This document shows, piece after piece, positions 23,595 through 32,025 of a stretch of DNA of 64,000 nucleotides. The DNA comes from Asticcacaulis sp. AC460 (GTDB taxonomy: Bacteria > Pseudomonadota > Alphaproteobacteria > Caulobacterales > Caulobacteraceae). The translations under genes were made by a program, and so were the position numbers. The stretch covers positions 1 through 64,000 of the forward strand of contig NZ_AWGD01000030.1 of assembly GCF_000495795.1 (NCBI RefSeq). The letters run 5' to 3'. The notes below the pieces were generated by a model, which was given only the letters and a program-made list of their open reading frames with translations, was not told the DNA's origin and searched no databases. How positions within the stretch are numbered: position 1 is the first letter of the stretch; every line of letters starts with the position of its first letter.

Positions 23595-23700
23595 GGGTGA
23601 GCCGAAAAGGGCTGGTTTCGAGAACCGGAGCGGAGCGTACTCAAGTACGTGAGCACCGGAAGCGCAGAAAACGGACCTTTGCAGGCCAGCCGGACGGAGT
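23595..23700. repeat. Non-coding repeat-like block with a CGTACT-CA-AGTACG centre
   Basis: The stretch between the thiD terminator and the secreted-protein gene has a distinctive arrangement: GAACCGGAGCGGAG, the palindrome CGTACTCAAGTACG (23637-23650) and GTGAGCACCGGAAGCG. This resembles dispersed CGGAGC...GTAC...CACCGG repeats I have seen in other proteobacteria. Only one copy is present in the window, so the repeat nature is unproven. No gene is visible in it. Confidence 0.35.
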
Positions 23701-23714
23701 TTCCGAACCGTATT

Positions 23715-24098
23715 TTAGCGGCGGTTGCGATCATGCGCTTGAACCCGGATCTGGCCGGACAGGGTGTCGAGCTTGCCGCTCAGCAGGGCGACTTCCTGGC
23801 GATCGAGGCCACGGCCCGAACGTTCGAACTGGCGCTTCAGCGAGACGATACCGTTGAGCTTGCCGCTCAGGCGGACAGATTCGCGGTTGCTGAGTTGATG
23901 CGTGCGGTCGCCAACGCGGATACGATCGCGCAGATTGTCAATACGGGCATCGATGCGATTGTCGGCACGGACTTCGACACGGGCATCCATGTGCGTGTTC
24001 TGGGGCCGGGCCGAGGCCAGGGTCGGGACGGTGGCCAGGCCGGCAGTCATGGCAGCGGCGGCGATCAGGGCGGTAAGGGTCGTCTTGGTGCGGGTCAT
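23715..24098 (-). CDS. Small secreted protein, member 1 of a paralogous pair
   Basis: The 127-residue protein has a signal peptide (cleavage near TLASARP) and a mature helical domain rich in Arg and Asp. 'IDARIDNLRDRI', 'IVSLKRQFERSGRGLDRQEV' and 'LDTLSGQIRV' recur almost identically in the product at 25278. The pattern suggests a periplasmic helical-hairpin protein. No function is known to me. AAGGAG stands about eight bases before the ATG, and a palindromic motif lies 72 bases upstream. Confidence 0.75.
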   Translation of the reverse strand: MTRTKTTLTALIAAAAMTAGLATVPTLASARPQNTHMDARVEVRADNRIDARIDNLRDRIRVGDRTHQLSNRESVRLSGKLNGIVSLKRQFERSGRGLDRQEVALLSGKLDTLSGQIRVQAHDRNRR

Positions 24099-24169
24099 GG
24101 TGAGGCTCCTTAGGTTGGTCGCTGCGCATCAGCGATGAAGCCATATCATCATACCGCCTGTGAGCCGGA

Positions 24170-24196
24170 CCTGAACCGCACGGTTCAGGTTGGGTT
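24170..24196 (-). promoter_or_regulatory. Response-regulator-type box upstream of secreted protein 1
   Basis: ACCTGAACCG (24170-24179) and CGGTTCAGGT (24182-24191) form a perfect 22-bp palindrome. Reading on, TTCAGG-TTGGG-TTTAGG gives a direct repeat with 11-base period, the spacing bound by OmpR/PhoB-family response regulators. A very similar box precedes the paralogue at 25278. Confidence 0.6.
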
Positions 24197-24358
24197 TAGG
24201 CTGGCGCCGGATTTTCGCCAATAAAACAAGGATATATCTCGCAACGCCTTACGCCGCCGCCTGTCGCAATATGTCGGCGCTGACATGCGGCGCCAAGCCT
24301 CTGGCATTCCCGCCAGGAAAATTGTTAGATGGGCGAAGATTTTTTGGGGAACCCACAG

Positions 24359-25054
24359 ATGAAAGCTTTCGCTACGGTCATAACCGCGCTCTGCCTGCTC
24401 GCGCCGGTCGCCGGCTTCAGCCAGCCAGCAGCGCTCAAGGACCAGGTTCTTCTTCGCAACAACTTCGCCTTCAAGACCGGCCAGAAATCCGAAGGCGCCT
24501 CCGCCTTCCTGATCAGCCAGGACGGAAAGACCTACGCCGTCACGGCCAAGCATCTGCTGACGGGCGACATGGGGATCGAACCCGCCGTCAAACCCAGTCA
24601 GTTCAACGCCACGATCAAGTATTGGCGCTTCCTGAAGCCGGCAACGGGCGAAACGGTTGCGGAGGTCGACACGCTCCTGGCGCCGGACGACGACTATGAT
24701 CGCGATATCCTGTTTTTCTCGATCAAGACGATCAAGGCCGGGGTAACACCGCTCAAGGTCGCCACCCAGGCGCCTGTTGCCGGCGACACCGGCTATGTCA
24801 TCGGCTGCCCCTATGCCGAGCCGGCATGCAACCAGAATATCTACGCGGTCAAGTACAGCGGCGCCGACAACACCGGCTATTACATTTTCGAACAGGTGAA
24901 CAAGATCGGCAAGATCTCCGGCTTTTCCGGCGCACCCGTGGTCAATGCCCAGGGCGAGGTCGTGGCCGTCCTGAGAGGTGGCGTCACCGATGACCCCACC
25001 TATGGCAGCATGGTTTTCGGCTACAAACTGGTCGGCACCCCGATCGCTCCCTAG
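24359..25054 (+). CDS. Secreted trypsin-like serine peptidase
   Basis: The 231-residue product has a signal peptide (MKAFATVITALCLLAPVAGF, cleavage after FSQ). The mature part shows a chymotrypsin-fold triad: His in 'YAVTAKHLLTG', Asp in 'DRDILFFSI' and Ser in 'ISGFSGAPVVNAQG'. Two Cys (GCPYAEPACNQ) probably form a disulfide. The start at 24359 follows the signal peptide logic; an upstream ATG adds ten hydrophilic residues. It lies between, and reads opposite to, the two paralogous secreted-protein genes. Confidence 0.8.
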   Translation: MKAFATVITALCLLAPVAGFSQPAALKDQVLLRNNFAFKTGQKSEGASAFLISQDGKTYAVTAKHLLTGDMGIEPAVKPSQFNATIKYWRFLKPATGETVAEVDTLLAPDDDYDRDILFFSIKTIKAGVTPLKVATQAPVAGDTGYVIGCPYAEPACNQNIYAVKYSGADNTGYYIFEQVNKIGKISGFSGAPVVNAQGEVVAVLRGGVTDDPTYGSMVFGYKLVGTPIAP

Positions 25055-25160
25055 AGCGGTGTGCGTTTTGGTAGAATCAAAACGCCGTACAGGTCTTTGT
25101 TGTGTCGCGCAATTTAACCGAAACGTGCGGCACACTTTATCGGATTGCGCTCTGACACAG

Positions 25161-25200
25161 AAAAAGACCCGGAGCCTGCGGTGAGGTGCAGGCTCCGGGT
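25161..25200 (-). terminator. Rho-independent terminator of secreted protein 2
   Basis: ACCCGGAGCCTGC (25167-25179) pairs perfectly with GCAGGCTCCGGGT (25188-25200). On the minus strand the stem is followed by CTTTTT. It ends the 25278-25742 transcript. Confidence 0.88.
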
Positions 25201-25277
25201 CCATGGGGACCGGAACGGTCGGGTTTACGGGGCAGCCGCCCGCTCCGGTCCTTGACCAGCTGGCAAGGGGAGGAAAC

Positions 25278-25742
25278 CTACCAGCGGTTATAGTCGCGAC
25301 GCTCCGAACGGATCTGGCCGGACAGGTTGTCCAGGCGGCCTTCCAAGGTCGCCACTTCCTGACGGTTCAGGCCGCGGCCGGAACGTTCAAACGAACGCTT
25401 CAGCGAGACGATGTCGCGCAGACGGTATTCCAGGCGCTCGCCTTCACGGCGGCTGATCTGACCGCTACGGCGGCCTTGCTGAATGCGATCGCGGATATTG
25501 TCGATCCGGTTGTCGATGCGGTTCTCGGCGCGGTCGTCCCAGCGCCCGCCACCGCGGTGATCATCCCAGCGGCCACCACGATCATTGTCGCGGTAGCCGC
25601 GATCGTTGTCGCGATAGTCACGATCATTGTTGTTGTACCCGACCGAAACCGAGGCGCGGGTGTCGGCAAACGCCGGGGCGGCCATGCCGGTCAGGGCGGA
25701 GGCGGCGACGGCCAGGGCGATCAGGGTGTTGCGGGTCTTCAT
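25278..25742 (-). CDS. Small secreted protein, member 2 of a paralogous pair
   Basis: The 154-residue protein has a signal peptide (cleavage after PAFA), then a Tyr/Asp/Arg/Gly-rich low-complexity stretch with repeats of 'DNDRGYRDNDRG' and 'GRWDD', then the conserved helical domain. 'NRIDNIRDRIQQG', 'IVSLKRSFERSGRGLNRQEV' and 'LDNLSGQIR' match the paralogue at 23715. The charged repeat region is absent from that protein. AAGGAGAAAG precedes the ATG. Confidence 0.8.
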   Translation of the reverse strand: MKTRNTLIALAVAASALTGMAAPAFADTRASVSVGYNNNDRDYRDNDRGYRDNDRGGRWDDHRGGGRWDDRAENRIDNRIDNIRDRIQQGRRSGQISRREGERLEYRLRDIVSLKRSFERSGRGLNRQEVATLEGRLDNLSGQIRSERRDYNRW

Positions 25743-25825
25743 GGTCTTTCTCCTTGCTCAGGGTTTCGATGTCAGTCGCTGTTCCTTCAGCGATGAGGCC
25801 ATAATGACATTGTGGAACTGAGCCC

Positions 25826-25859
25826 AACCTGAACGGTGCGGTTCATTTTCGGTTCAGGT
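25826..25859 (-). promoter_or_regulatory. Response-regulator-type box upstream of secreted protein 2
   Basis: ACCTGAAC and GGTTCAGGT half-sites are spread over 25828-25858 with an internal TTCATTTTCGG-TTCAGG repeat of 11-base period. The core CCCAACCTGAACNGTGCGGTTCA is shared with the box near 24170 (there on the opposite strand), so both secreted-protein genes appear to be coregulated. Confidence 0.6.
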
Positions 25860-25865
25860 GGTGAT

Positions 25866-25901
25866 TGACCCGAAAGGGGTTTTGGCGCATGACGCGGCCA
25901 T
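25866..25901 (+). promoter_or_regulatory. Candidate structured leader of serC
   Basis: Just before the serC ribosome site, ACCC-GAAA-GGGGT makes a GNRA-capped hairpin and GGCGCATGACGCGGCC can make a second. Weinberg and colleagues described a two-hairpin 'serC motif' upstream of serC in Alphaproteobacteria. I cannot confirm the consensus here, so this is only a candidate. Confidence 0.3.
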
Positions 25902-25922
25902 ATTTACAAAGGAGCTTCGAAC

Positions 25923-27107
25923 ATGCCCCTGCCCGCCAGCAAGCCCGCCCGCGCGCCCGAACGGCCGTGGTTTTCCTCCGGCCCGACGTGCAAGCGTCCC
26001 GGTTGGAGCGTGCAGGCCCTGTCGGGCGCACCGGTCGGCCGTTCGAATCGCTCCAAGGTCACGGTCGGCCGCATCAACCAGGCTCTGGAGCTGACCCGGT
26101 CAATCCTGCAGATTCCCGCCGAATACCAGGTGTTCATGACGCCGGGCTCCGACACCGGCGCTTTTGAGGCCGCCATGTGGAATCTTTTGGGGCCGCGCAA
26201 GGTCCAGCTCCTAGCGTTCGAGAGCTTCGGCCAACTGTGGGCCGATGACGCCACGAAACACCTGAAGCTGGATGCCGAGGTACTGAGCGCGCCTTATGGT
26301 CAATTGCCCGACCTGACGAAGATCGATCCGGCTGCCGACCTGGTGTTTCCGTGGAACGGCACCACCTCGGGCGTGCGCCTGACTGACGGAGCGTTCCTCA
26401 AAGGCCACGATGGCCTGGTCCTGTGCGACGCCACCTCAGCCGCCTTCTGTATGGAACTGCCGTGGGCCGACCTGGACGTCGCCACCTTCTCGTTCCAGAA
26501 GGCCCTGGGCGGTGAGGCCGGCATCGGCGTGCTGGTGCTGTCGCCGCGCGCCGTCGAACGTTTGAATAGCTTCGATTCCGGCCGGGCGATCCCGAAGGTG
26601 CTGCGCCTGAAAAAGGGCGACAAGGCCGATCCGAATATCCTCGGTGGCGACGCCATCAACACCTTCTCCTTCCTGGTGGTCGAAGACTATCTCGACGCCC
26701 TGCGTTGGGCGTCGCTGGAAGGTGGCCTGGAAGGGTTGATCAATCGCTGCAACCGCAATTTCGAGACCCTGCGCGAATGGGTCGAGGCAACGGACTGGAT
26801 CGATTTCGTCGCCGAGGTCGAAGCCCAGCGCTCGACCACCTCGGTGTGCCTGAAGTTCGTCGAATCCGCGGTCACCACTCGCCCAGCGGAATTCCAGGCG
26901 AAACTGGCGTCCAAGATCGGCTCGCTGCTGGAAGTCGAGGGTATCGCCTTCGACGTCACCGGCTATCGCGCGGCGCCGCCGGGTCTGCGCATCTGGTGCG
27001 GCTGCACGGTCGATTCGGACGATATCGACGCCCTTCTGCCGTGGCTGGAATGGGCCTATGCTCAGGCGCTGGAAGCTCTGACCTCGGACGATAAGGCAAC
27101 AGCCTGA
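25923..27107 (+). CDS. serC: Phosphoserine aminotransferase
   Basis: SerC makes 3-phosphoserine from phosphohydroxypyruvate and glutamate with PLP. The 394-residue protein belongs to the longer alphaproteobacterial type. 'RPWFSSGPTCKRPGW' is near the N-terminus and the PLP Lys is in 'ATFSFQKALGGEAGIGV'. AAAGGAG sits about seven bases before the ATG. serA, often the next gene in relatives, is absent; purA follows after a 125-base gap holding a 20-bp palindrome. Confidence 0.95.
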   Translation: MPLPASKPARAPERPWFSSGPTCKRPGWSVQALSGAPVGRSNRSKVTVGRINQALELTRSILQIPAEYQVFMTPGSDTGAFEAAMWNLLGPRKVQLLAFESFGQLWADDATKHLKLDAEVLSAPYGQLPDLTKIDPAADLVFPWNGTTSGVRLTDGAFLKGHDGLVLCDATSAAFCMELPWADLDVATFSFQKALGGEAGIGVLVLSPRAVERLNSFDSGRAIPKVLRLKKGDKADPNILGGDAINTFSFLVVEDYLDALRWASLEGGLEGLINRCNRNFETLREWVEATDWIDFVAEVEAQRSTTSVCLKFVESAVTTRPAEFQAKLASKIGSLLEVEGIAFDVTGYRAAPPGLRIWCGCTVDSDDIDALLPWLEWAYAQALEALTSDDKATA

Positions 27108-27117
27108 CCCTCATCGT

Positions 27118-27137
27118 TGTTTTATCCAGATAAAACA
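27118..27137. promoter_or_regulatory. Perfect 20-bp palindrome between serC and purA
   Basis: TGTTTTATCCAGATAAAACA reads the same on both strands. It lies 95 bases before the purA start. It could be a repressor site or the stem of a weak serC terminator. No T-run of the usual kind follows, so I favour a protein-binding site. Confidence 0.45.
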
Positions 27138-27232
27138 CTTTAAGGGGTTACAAGGGCCGATTCCTGCTCTATAGGGTCGCACCGTTTGTTGACCGGACCA
27201 TCCCAGGTCTGAAGAAGGACGGAGTATTTCCC

Positions 27233-28522
27233 TTGGCAAATGTGACCGTGATCGGGGCCCAATGGGGCGATGAAGGCAAGGGCAAGCTGGTCGACTGGCT
27301 GTCGAACCGCGCCGATGTCGTGGTGCGTTTCCAGGGCGGCCATAATGCCGGCCACACGCTGGTCGTCGATGGTAAGGTCTACAAGCTCAGCCTGCTGCCG
27401 TCCGGCGTCGTCCAGGGCAAGCATTCCATCATCGGCAACGGCGTCGTCATCGATCCGTGGGCGCTGTTCGCCGAAATCGCCAAGGTGGAAGCGCAAGGGT
27501 TGAGCATCACGCCCGACCTGCTCAACATCGCCGACAATGCCTGTCTGATTCTGCCGATCCACAGCGAACTGGATATCGCCCGTGAAGCCGCCGCCGGCGC
27601 CGGCAAGATCGGCACCACCGGCCGCGGCATCGGCCCGGCCTATGAGGACAAGGTTGGCCGTCGCGCCATCCGCGTTGCCGACCTGGAAGATCTGGATGCC
27701 CTGTCCGGCAAGATCGACCGCCTGCTCACCCACCACAACGCCTTGCGCCAGGGCCTGGGCCTGCCCGATGTCGACGTCACCGCCCTGACCGATGCGTTGA
27801 AAGAGATTGCACCGCGCCTGCTGCCGTTTGCTCGTCCGGTCTGGTACGTGCTGGACAAGGCGCGCCAGGAAGGCAAGCGCATCCTATTCGAAGGCGCGCA
27901 GGGCGCCCTGCTCGACATCGACCACGGCACCTATCCGTTCGTGACCTCGTCCAACACGGTGGCCGGCCAGGCCGCCGCCGGTTCCGGCCTGGGCCCCAAG
28001 TCGGTCGGCTATGTCCTGGGGATTCTGAAGGCCTACACCACCCGCGTCGGATCGGGCCCCTTCCCTACCGAACTGTTCGATGAGGTCGGCCAGGGCATTG
28101 CCACGCGCGGCCACGAATTCGGCACCGTCACCGGCCGCGCCCGCCGCGTCGGCTGGCTGGACGCCGTGCTGGCGCGCCAGTCGATCGCCATCAACGGCAT
28201 CGACGGCATCGCCCTGACCAAGCTCGATATTCTGGACGGCATCGAAACCATCAAGGTCTGCGTCGGCTATAAGGTCGGCGACAAGGTGCTGGATTATCTG
28301 CCGTCCGGCTTCAAGGCGCAGCAGGGCATCGAGCCGATCTATGAGGACCTGCCGGGCTGGAGCGAGAGCACCCAGGGCGCGCGGTCGTGGAAAGACCTGC
28401 CGGGCAATGCGGTCAAATATGTTCGCCGCATCGAAGAACTGATCGGCGCGCCGGTCGCCCTGCTGTCGACCAGCCCGGAGCGCGAGGACACCATCTTGAT
28501 GCGCGATCCGTTTCAGGACTGA
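27233..28522 (+). CDS. purA: Adenylosuccinate synthetase
   Basis: PurA joins IMP and aspartate with GTP, the first committed step to AMP. The 429-residue protein begins at a TTG codon and reads '[17 protein letters not shown]', the family's fixed N-terminus with the GTP-binding loop. '[12 protein letters not shown]' and '[14 protein letters not shown]' are also intact. The TTG start is supported by GAAGGACGGAG about seven bases upstream. Confidence 0.97.
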   Translation: MANVTVIGAQWGDEGKGKLVDWLSNRADVVVRFQGGHNAGHTLVVDGKVYKLSLLPSGVVQGKHSIIGNGVVIDPWALFAEIAKVEAQGLSITPDLLNIADNACLILPIHSELDIAREAAAGAGKIGTTGRGIGPAYEDKVGRRAIRVADLEDLDALSGKIDRLLTHHNALRQGLGLPDVDVTALTDALKEIAPRLLPFARPVWYVLDKARQEGKRILFEGAQGALLDIDHGTYPFVTSSNTVAGQAAAGSGLGPKSVGYVLGILKAYTTRVGSGPFPTELFDEVGQGIATRGHEFGTVTGRARRVGWLDAVLARQSIAINGIDGIALTKLDILDGIETIKVCVGYKVGDKVLDYLPSGFKAQQGIEPIYEDLPGWSESTQGARSWKDLPGNAVKYVRRIEELIGAPVALLSTSPEREDTILMRDPFQD

Positions 28523-28637
28523 TTGAGAACGGCGTTTCCTTTTAACTCAAGGGATTCAGCCTTTTTTAACCGCGTTTTCCAAGCGGATTTTTACCAGTTT
28601 GAACTAGGCTGCTTTCAAGTTTCGTTGAAAGAGTACC

Positions 28638-29543
28638 ATGTTCGCCCTGGATCCCCGCCTCCAAGCCAAGCTGCGCATGCATCTGAGCCGTGTCCTCATT
28701 CTGGAGGAAAACACGGCCTATGCCCGTATGCTGGCCGACATGCTGCGGAGTATCGGCGCCGACAATATCGTCATTGAGACCGACGAAAGTCGCGCCCTGG
28801 CCATGGCGCGCAACCTCAATCCGCAGCTGATCCTGATCGAATACAAGGCCAGCAAGGTCGACGGCATCGAATTCGTCAAGACCCTGCGCCGCAGCGACAT
28901 GGCCTGCCGCAAGGCGCCCGTGATCATGGTCAAGGCCGAAGTCACCCCGGCACAGCTAAGCGAGGCGCGAAACGCCGGCGTCCACGAGATGCTGATGAAG
29001 CCCTTCGCCTGGCAGGACCTGATGACCCGTCTGGAAAACGTGCTGTTCAAGACGCGCGACTGGGTCGAGGTCGCCTCCTATGTCGGACCGGACCGCCGCC
29101 GCTTCAACACCGGCGACTACAAGGGCGCCAAGAAGCGCAAGTCGGAAAAGGACGGCTCGCAACGGATCGCCGTCGAAGAAGCGGTGCGTTTGTTGAAATC
29201 CTCGCTGGAACTGTTCGACGATGACGGCGAGACCATGATGCGCACCGTCATGCAGCAAATGGCGGTCATCGTTCCCGCTGCCAAGTCGATCAAGGAAACC
29301 AAGTTCCTGGCTGCCGTGACGGCGATCGTCGGCGACCTGAAGCTGCGTATCCTGACCAAGGCGCGGTTGGCGCCCCAGGTCGAGGCGATGATCAAGGCCC
29401 TGGGCATGAACAAGGCCAGCGGCAACCAATGGGCGCACGACCTGTTCGCCAAGGGCATGGCCGACCAGGAGGCCGAGACGGCCGCCGCCAAGCGGCTGTC
29501 GACGGGAATGGAACTGGACAACCGCGGCGGCGCGGCGGCATAG
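28638..29543 (+). CDS. Receiver-domain protein with Glu at the phospho-acceptor site
   Basis: The N-terminal 125 residues form a response-regulator receiver: acidic pair in 'VLILEENTAYARML', the conserved Lys in 'HEMLMKPFAW', but the position of the phospho-accepting Asp reads 'LILIEYKASKVDGIEF', with Glu. The Thr/Ser position is also changed ('IIMVKAEV', quoted as VIMVKAEV). The remaining 175 residues are helical with a basic linker (GAKKRKSEK) and no DNA-binding motif that I recognise. It may act as a constitutively 'on' or phosphorylation-independent regulator. Confidence 0.8.
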   Translation: MFALDPRLQAKLRMHLSRVLILEENTAYARMLADMLRSIGADNIVIETDESRALAMARNLNPQLILIEYKASKVDGIEFVKTLRRSDMACRKAPVIMVKAEVTPAQLSEARNAGVHEMLMKPFAWQDLMTRLENVLFKTRDWVEVASYVGPDRRRFNTGDYKGAKKRKSEKDGSQRIAVEEAVRLLKSSLELFDDDGETMMRTVMQQMAVIVPAAKSIKETKFLAAVTAIVGDLKLRILTKARLAPQVEAMIKALGMNKASGNQWAHDLFAKGMADQEAETAAAKRLSTGMELDNRGGAAA

Positions 29544-29575
29544 GTCTGCGCTTCCGAAAGCAAGTCGCCCCACCA

Positions 29576-29636
29576 CCACCCTACGCCTTCGCTTTGCTTC
29601 GGCTTCGGGCGGTCCCCCTCCCCACACGTGGGGAGG
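29576..29636. repeat. GC-rich interspersed repeat, partial copy 2
   Basis: 'GGCGGTCCCCCTCCCCACACGTGGGGAGG' (quoted loosely; key parts are GGTCCCCCTCCCC and the CCCCACacgTGGGG hairpin) matches the right end of the repeat family seen at 11489 and 49041. It abuts the rpoH stop codon. The left half is replaced by a TTCGCTTTGCTTCGGCTTCG tract. Confidence 0.55.
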
Positions 29637-30536
29637 TTAGGCGGCCTGCGAGGCCGTCATCGCCTTTTGCAGCTTTTCGAACGCCCGGACCTCGATCTGG
29701 CGAACGCGCTCACGCGAGACACCGAAACGCTCGGCCAGGTCTTCCAGGGTGGTCGGGCTGTCCTTCAGGCGGCGCTCGGTCAGGATTTCGCGCTCACGGG
29801 CGTTCAGTTCACCCATGGCGGCTTCCAGAAGACCCATGCGCTGATCGTATTCCTCGGAATCGGCCAGAACCGTTTCCTGCGAGACCTGCTTGTCGTCGAC
29901 CAGCCAGTCCTGCCACTCCGACTCGCCTTCCGAAGCACGGATCGGCGCATTCAGCGACGAGTCCGGCGACGACATGCGGCGGTTCATATTGATGACGTCG
30001 GTTTCCGACACACCCAGCTTGGTGGCGATCTGTTCGACCTGTTCATGGCGCAGATCGCCTTCTTCCAGGGCTGAGATTTCCGACTTCACCTTGCGCAGGT
30101 TGAAGAACAGCTTCTTCTGGGCAGCGGTCGTGCCCATCTTGACCAGCGACCAAGAGCGCAGGACATATTCCTGGATCGAAGCCTTGATCCACCACATGGC
30201 GTAGGTCGCCAGGCGGAAACCGCGATCGGCGTCGAACTTCTTGACTGCCTGCATCAGGCCGACATTGCCTTCGGAGATGACTTCGCCCACCGGCAGGCCG
30301 TAACCGCGGTAACCCATGGCGATCTTGGCCACCAGGCGCAGGTGCGAGGTGACCAGCTTGTGCGCGGCCTTTGGGTCCTGATGTTCCTGCCAGCGCTTGG
30401 CCAGCATGAATTCCTCATCCTTGGCCAGCATCGGAAACTTGCGGATTTCCGACAGATAACGGTTCAGGCCGCCGTCGGGCGACAGGGCCGGCATCGAGGA
30501 CAGGTTGGACGTAGTCAGGGCAACGGAGCTGCTCAT
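29637..30536 (-). CDS. rpoH: RNA polymerase sigma-32 factor (heat shock)
   Basis: RpoH directs transcription of heat-shock genes. Regions 2 to 4 are complete, with 'GNVGLMQAVKKFD' in region 2, the RpoH box 'TAAQKKLFFNLRKVK', and the region 4 helix-turn-helix 'TLEDLAERFGVSRERVRQIE'. From the ATG at 30536 the protein is 299 residues, close to Caulobacter RpoH. An ATG at 30599 would add 21 residues. No CIRCE element or clear heat-shock promoter was seen upstream. Confidence 0.93.
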   Translation of the reverse strand: MSSSVALTTSNLSSMPALSPDGGLNRYLSEIRKFPMLAKDEEFMLAKRWQEHQDPKAAHKLVTSHLRLVAKIAMGYRGYGLPVGEVISEGNVGLMQAVKKFDADRGFRLATYAMWWIKASIQEYVLRSWSLVKMGTTAAQKKLFFNLRKVKSEISALEEGDLRHEQVEQIATKLGVSETDVINMNRRMSSPDSSLNAPIRASEGESEWQDWLVDDKQVSQETVLADSEEYDQRMGLLEAAMGELNAREREILTERRLKDSPTTLEDLAERFGVSRERVRQIEVRAFEKLQKAMTASQAA

Positions 30537-30802
30537 CGGTGTATCTTCGCTTTCAGGGGACCGATCCAGAAGATCGGAAGAGGAAGTCGTGTCGGTCATG
30601 AACTCAAGGCCTTGTCTGCGAAGGGAGAAGCGCAGGGGGACCAAGTTCATGCCCGACAACTGCGTTCAGATTTAGGAAGGGTTTTGCCGAAAAAAAGACC
30701 CCTCCCCGTCACAAATTCTATTTTGTGACTTTAGCGTAGCACCAACCTGAACATGACAGCGGTCACAAGACGGTGAGTGCGGTGCAACACATCGCGACGA
30801 GG

Positions 30803-31117
30803 TCAAGGTTCGCGAATTCCGTCCCAGGGTTCACGCTTCAGGAAATACTGCAGCATCCACACGTCTTTGCGGCTGCGGCCACAGCGCGGGCAATGGGCGT
30901 CGTGCTTTTCGCCCGGCAGGTAGAAGAAGCTGCCGTCGAGGTGGCTGCGCGTGTCGATATGCTTGCCGCAGCGCGGGCACAAAAAGAAAAATTGCGACAC
31001 GGCGACGAAAAAGAAGGCAAAGGCGAACAGCAGAGGCGCCACACCGCTGAGGCTGCCGATGAGGCATCCCATCAGCAGGACAAAATAGATCGCGGCACGC
31101 CAGTGGTAACTCGTCAT
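30803..31117 (-). CDS. Membrane protein with a C-terminal zinc ribbon
   Basis: The 104-residue protein has two adjacent transmembrane helices (about residues 6-50) followed by two CxxC knuckles, 'LCPRCGKHID' and 'HCPRCGRSRKD', which should bind one zinc ion. It ends 'LQYFLKREPWDGIREP'. The start at 31117 overlaps the folP stop (ATGA), so it is translationally coupled to folP. I know no function; the knuckles suggest a cytoplasmic metal-binding or protein-binding tail. Confidence 0.75.
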   Translation of the reverse strand: MTSYHWRAAIYFVLLMGCLIGSLSGVAPLLFAFAFFFVAVSQFFFLCPRCGKHIDTRSHLDGSFFYLPGEKHDAHCPRCGRSRKDVWMLQYFLKREPWDGIREP

Positions 31118-31953
31118 CCCGCCCCGCCGATCGCCCTCCACAGCCGCATGGCCTGCTTCATCTCAGCCACATCGTGTACGCGGACCATCTTGGCACCTTC
31201 CGCAACGGCATGCAAATGAACCGCCAATGTGGCGCCGACGCGGTCGTCGGGCTGTGACGGTTCTGCACCTTCGCGTTCCTCCAGGGCTGCGATGAAGCGC
31301 TTGCGCGACGCCGCCATGACATAGGGAAAGCCGTGCCCGGCCAGCCGGCCGGTAGCGCGGATCAGCTCAAGATTATGATCCAGGTTCTTGCCGAAGCCGA
31401 TGCCGGGATCGAGCCAGATCCGGTTTTTGTCGACGCCAGCTTTTATCGCCGCGCCCGCGCGCTCCAGCAGGTAGGACTCGACCTCCGCTGTGACGTCTTC
31501 GTACCACGGGTTGGTCTGCATGGTGCGGGGCTCACCCTTCATGTGCATCAGAACGATATCGCCGTCCAGCCGCGCGGCCGTTTCCAGGCTTTCGGAACTG
31601 TAGGACAAGCCACTGACATCGTTCCATATTTTCGCGCCGGCCTTGAAGGCTTCCTCGGCCACTTCCGGTTTGAAGCTATCGATGCTGATGGGGATGTCGC
31701 TCAAGCCGGTCAGGGCTGAAATCAGCGGCACCACCCGGTTGATCTCTTCTTCCAGGGTAACGGGAGCCGCGCCGGGCCGGGTGGATTCGCCGCCAATATC
31801 CAGAACGTCGGCGCCGTCTTCGATCAGTTGCCGGGCATGGGCAAGCGCGGCTTCGAGGCCGAAATGACGGCCGCCATCGGAGAAGCTGTCCGGTGTGACA
31901 TTGACCACGCCCATGATGAGCGGGCCTTTGACGGCATAAAGATCCAACAGCAA
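31114..31953 (-). CDS. folP: Dihydropteroate synthase
   Basis: FolP condenses dihydropterin pyrophosphate with p-aminobenzoate and is the sulfonamide target. The 279-residue protein contains 'IMGVVNVTPDSFSDGG', 'DVLDIGGESTRPGA', 'ISIDSFKP' and 'MAASRKRFI', all conserved pterin or pABA contacts. It follows murB by about 70 bases on the same strand and is coupled to a small zinc-ribbon membrane protein. Confidence 0.96.
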   Translation of the reverse strand: MLLDLYAVKGPLIMGVVNVTPDSFSDGGRHFGLEAALAHARQLIEDGADVLDIGGESTRPGAAPVTLEEEINRVVPLISALTGLSDIPISIDSFKPEVAEEAFKAGAKIWNDVSGLSYSSESLETAARLDGDIVLMHMKGEPRTMQTNPWYEDVTAEVESYLLERAGAAIKAGVDKNRIWLDPGIGFGKNLDHNLELIRATGRLAGHGFPYVMAASRKRFIAALEEREGAEPSQPDDRVGATLAVHLHAVAEGAKMVRVHDVAEMKQAMRLWRAIGGAG

Positions 31954-32025
31954 CGCGCACTCCCTTTTCAGGCGAAAACTACCTTGATTCCTGAAACAAG
32001 GAACTCCCCTGATTGCGGGAAGGCT

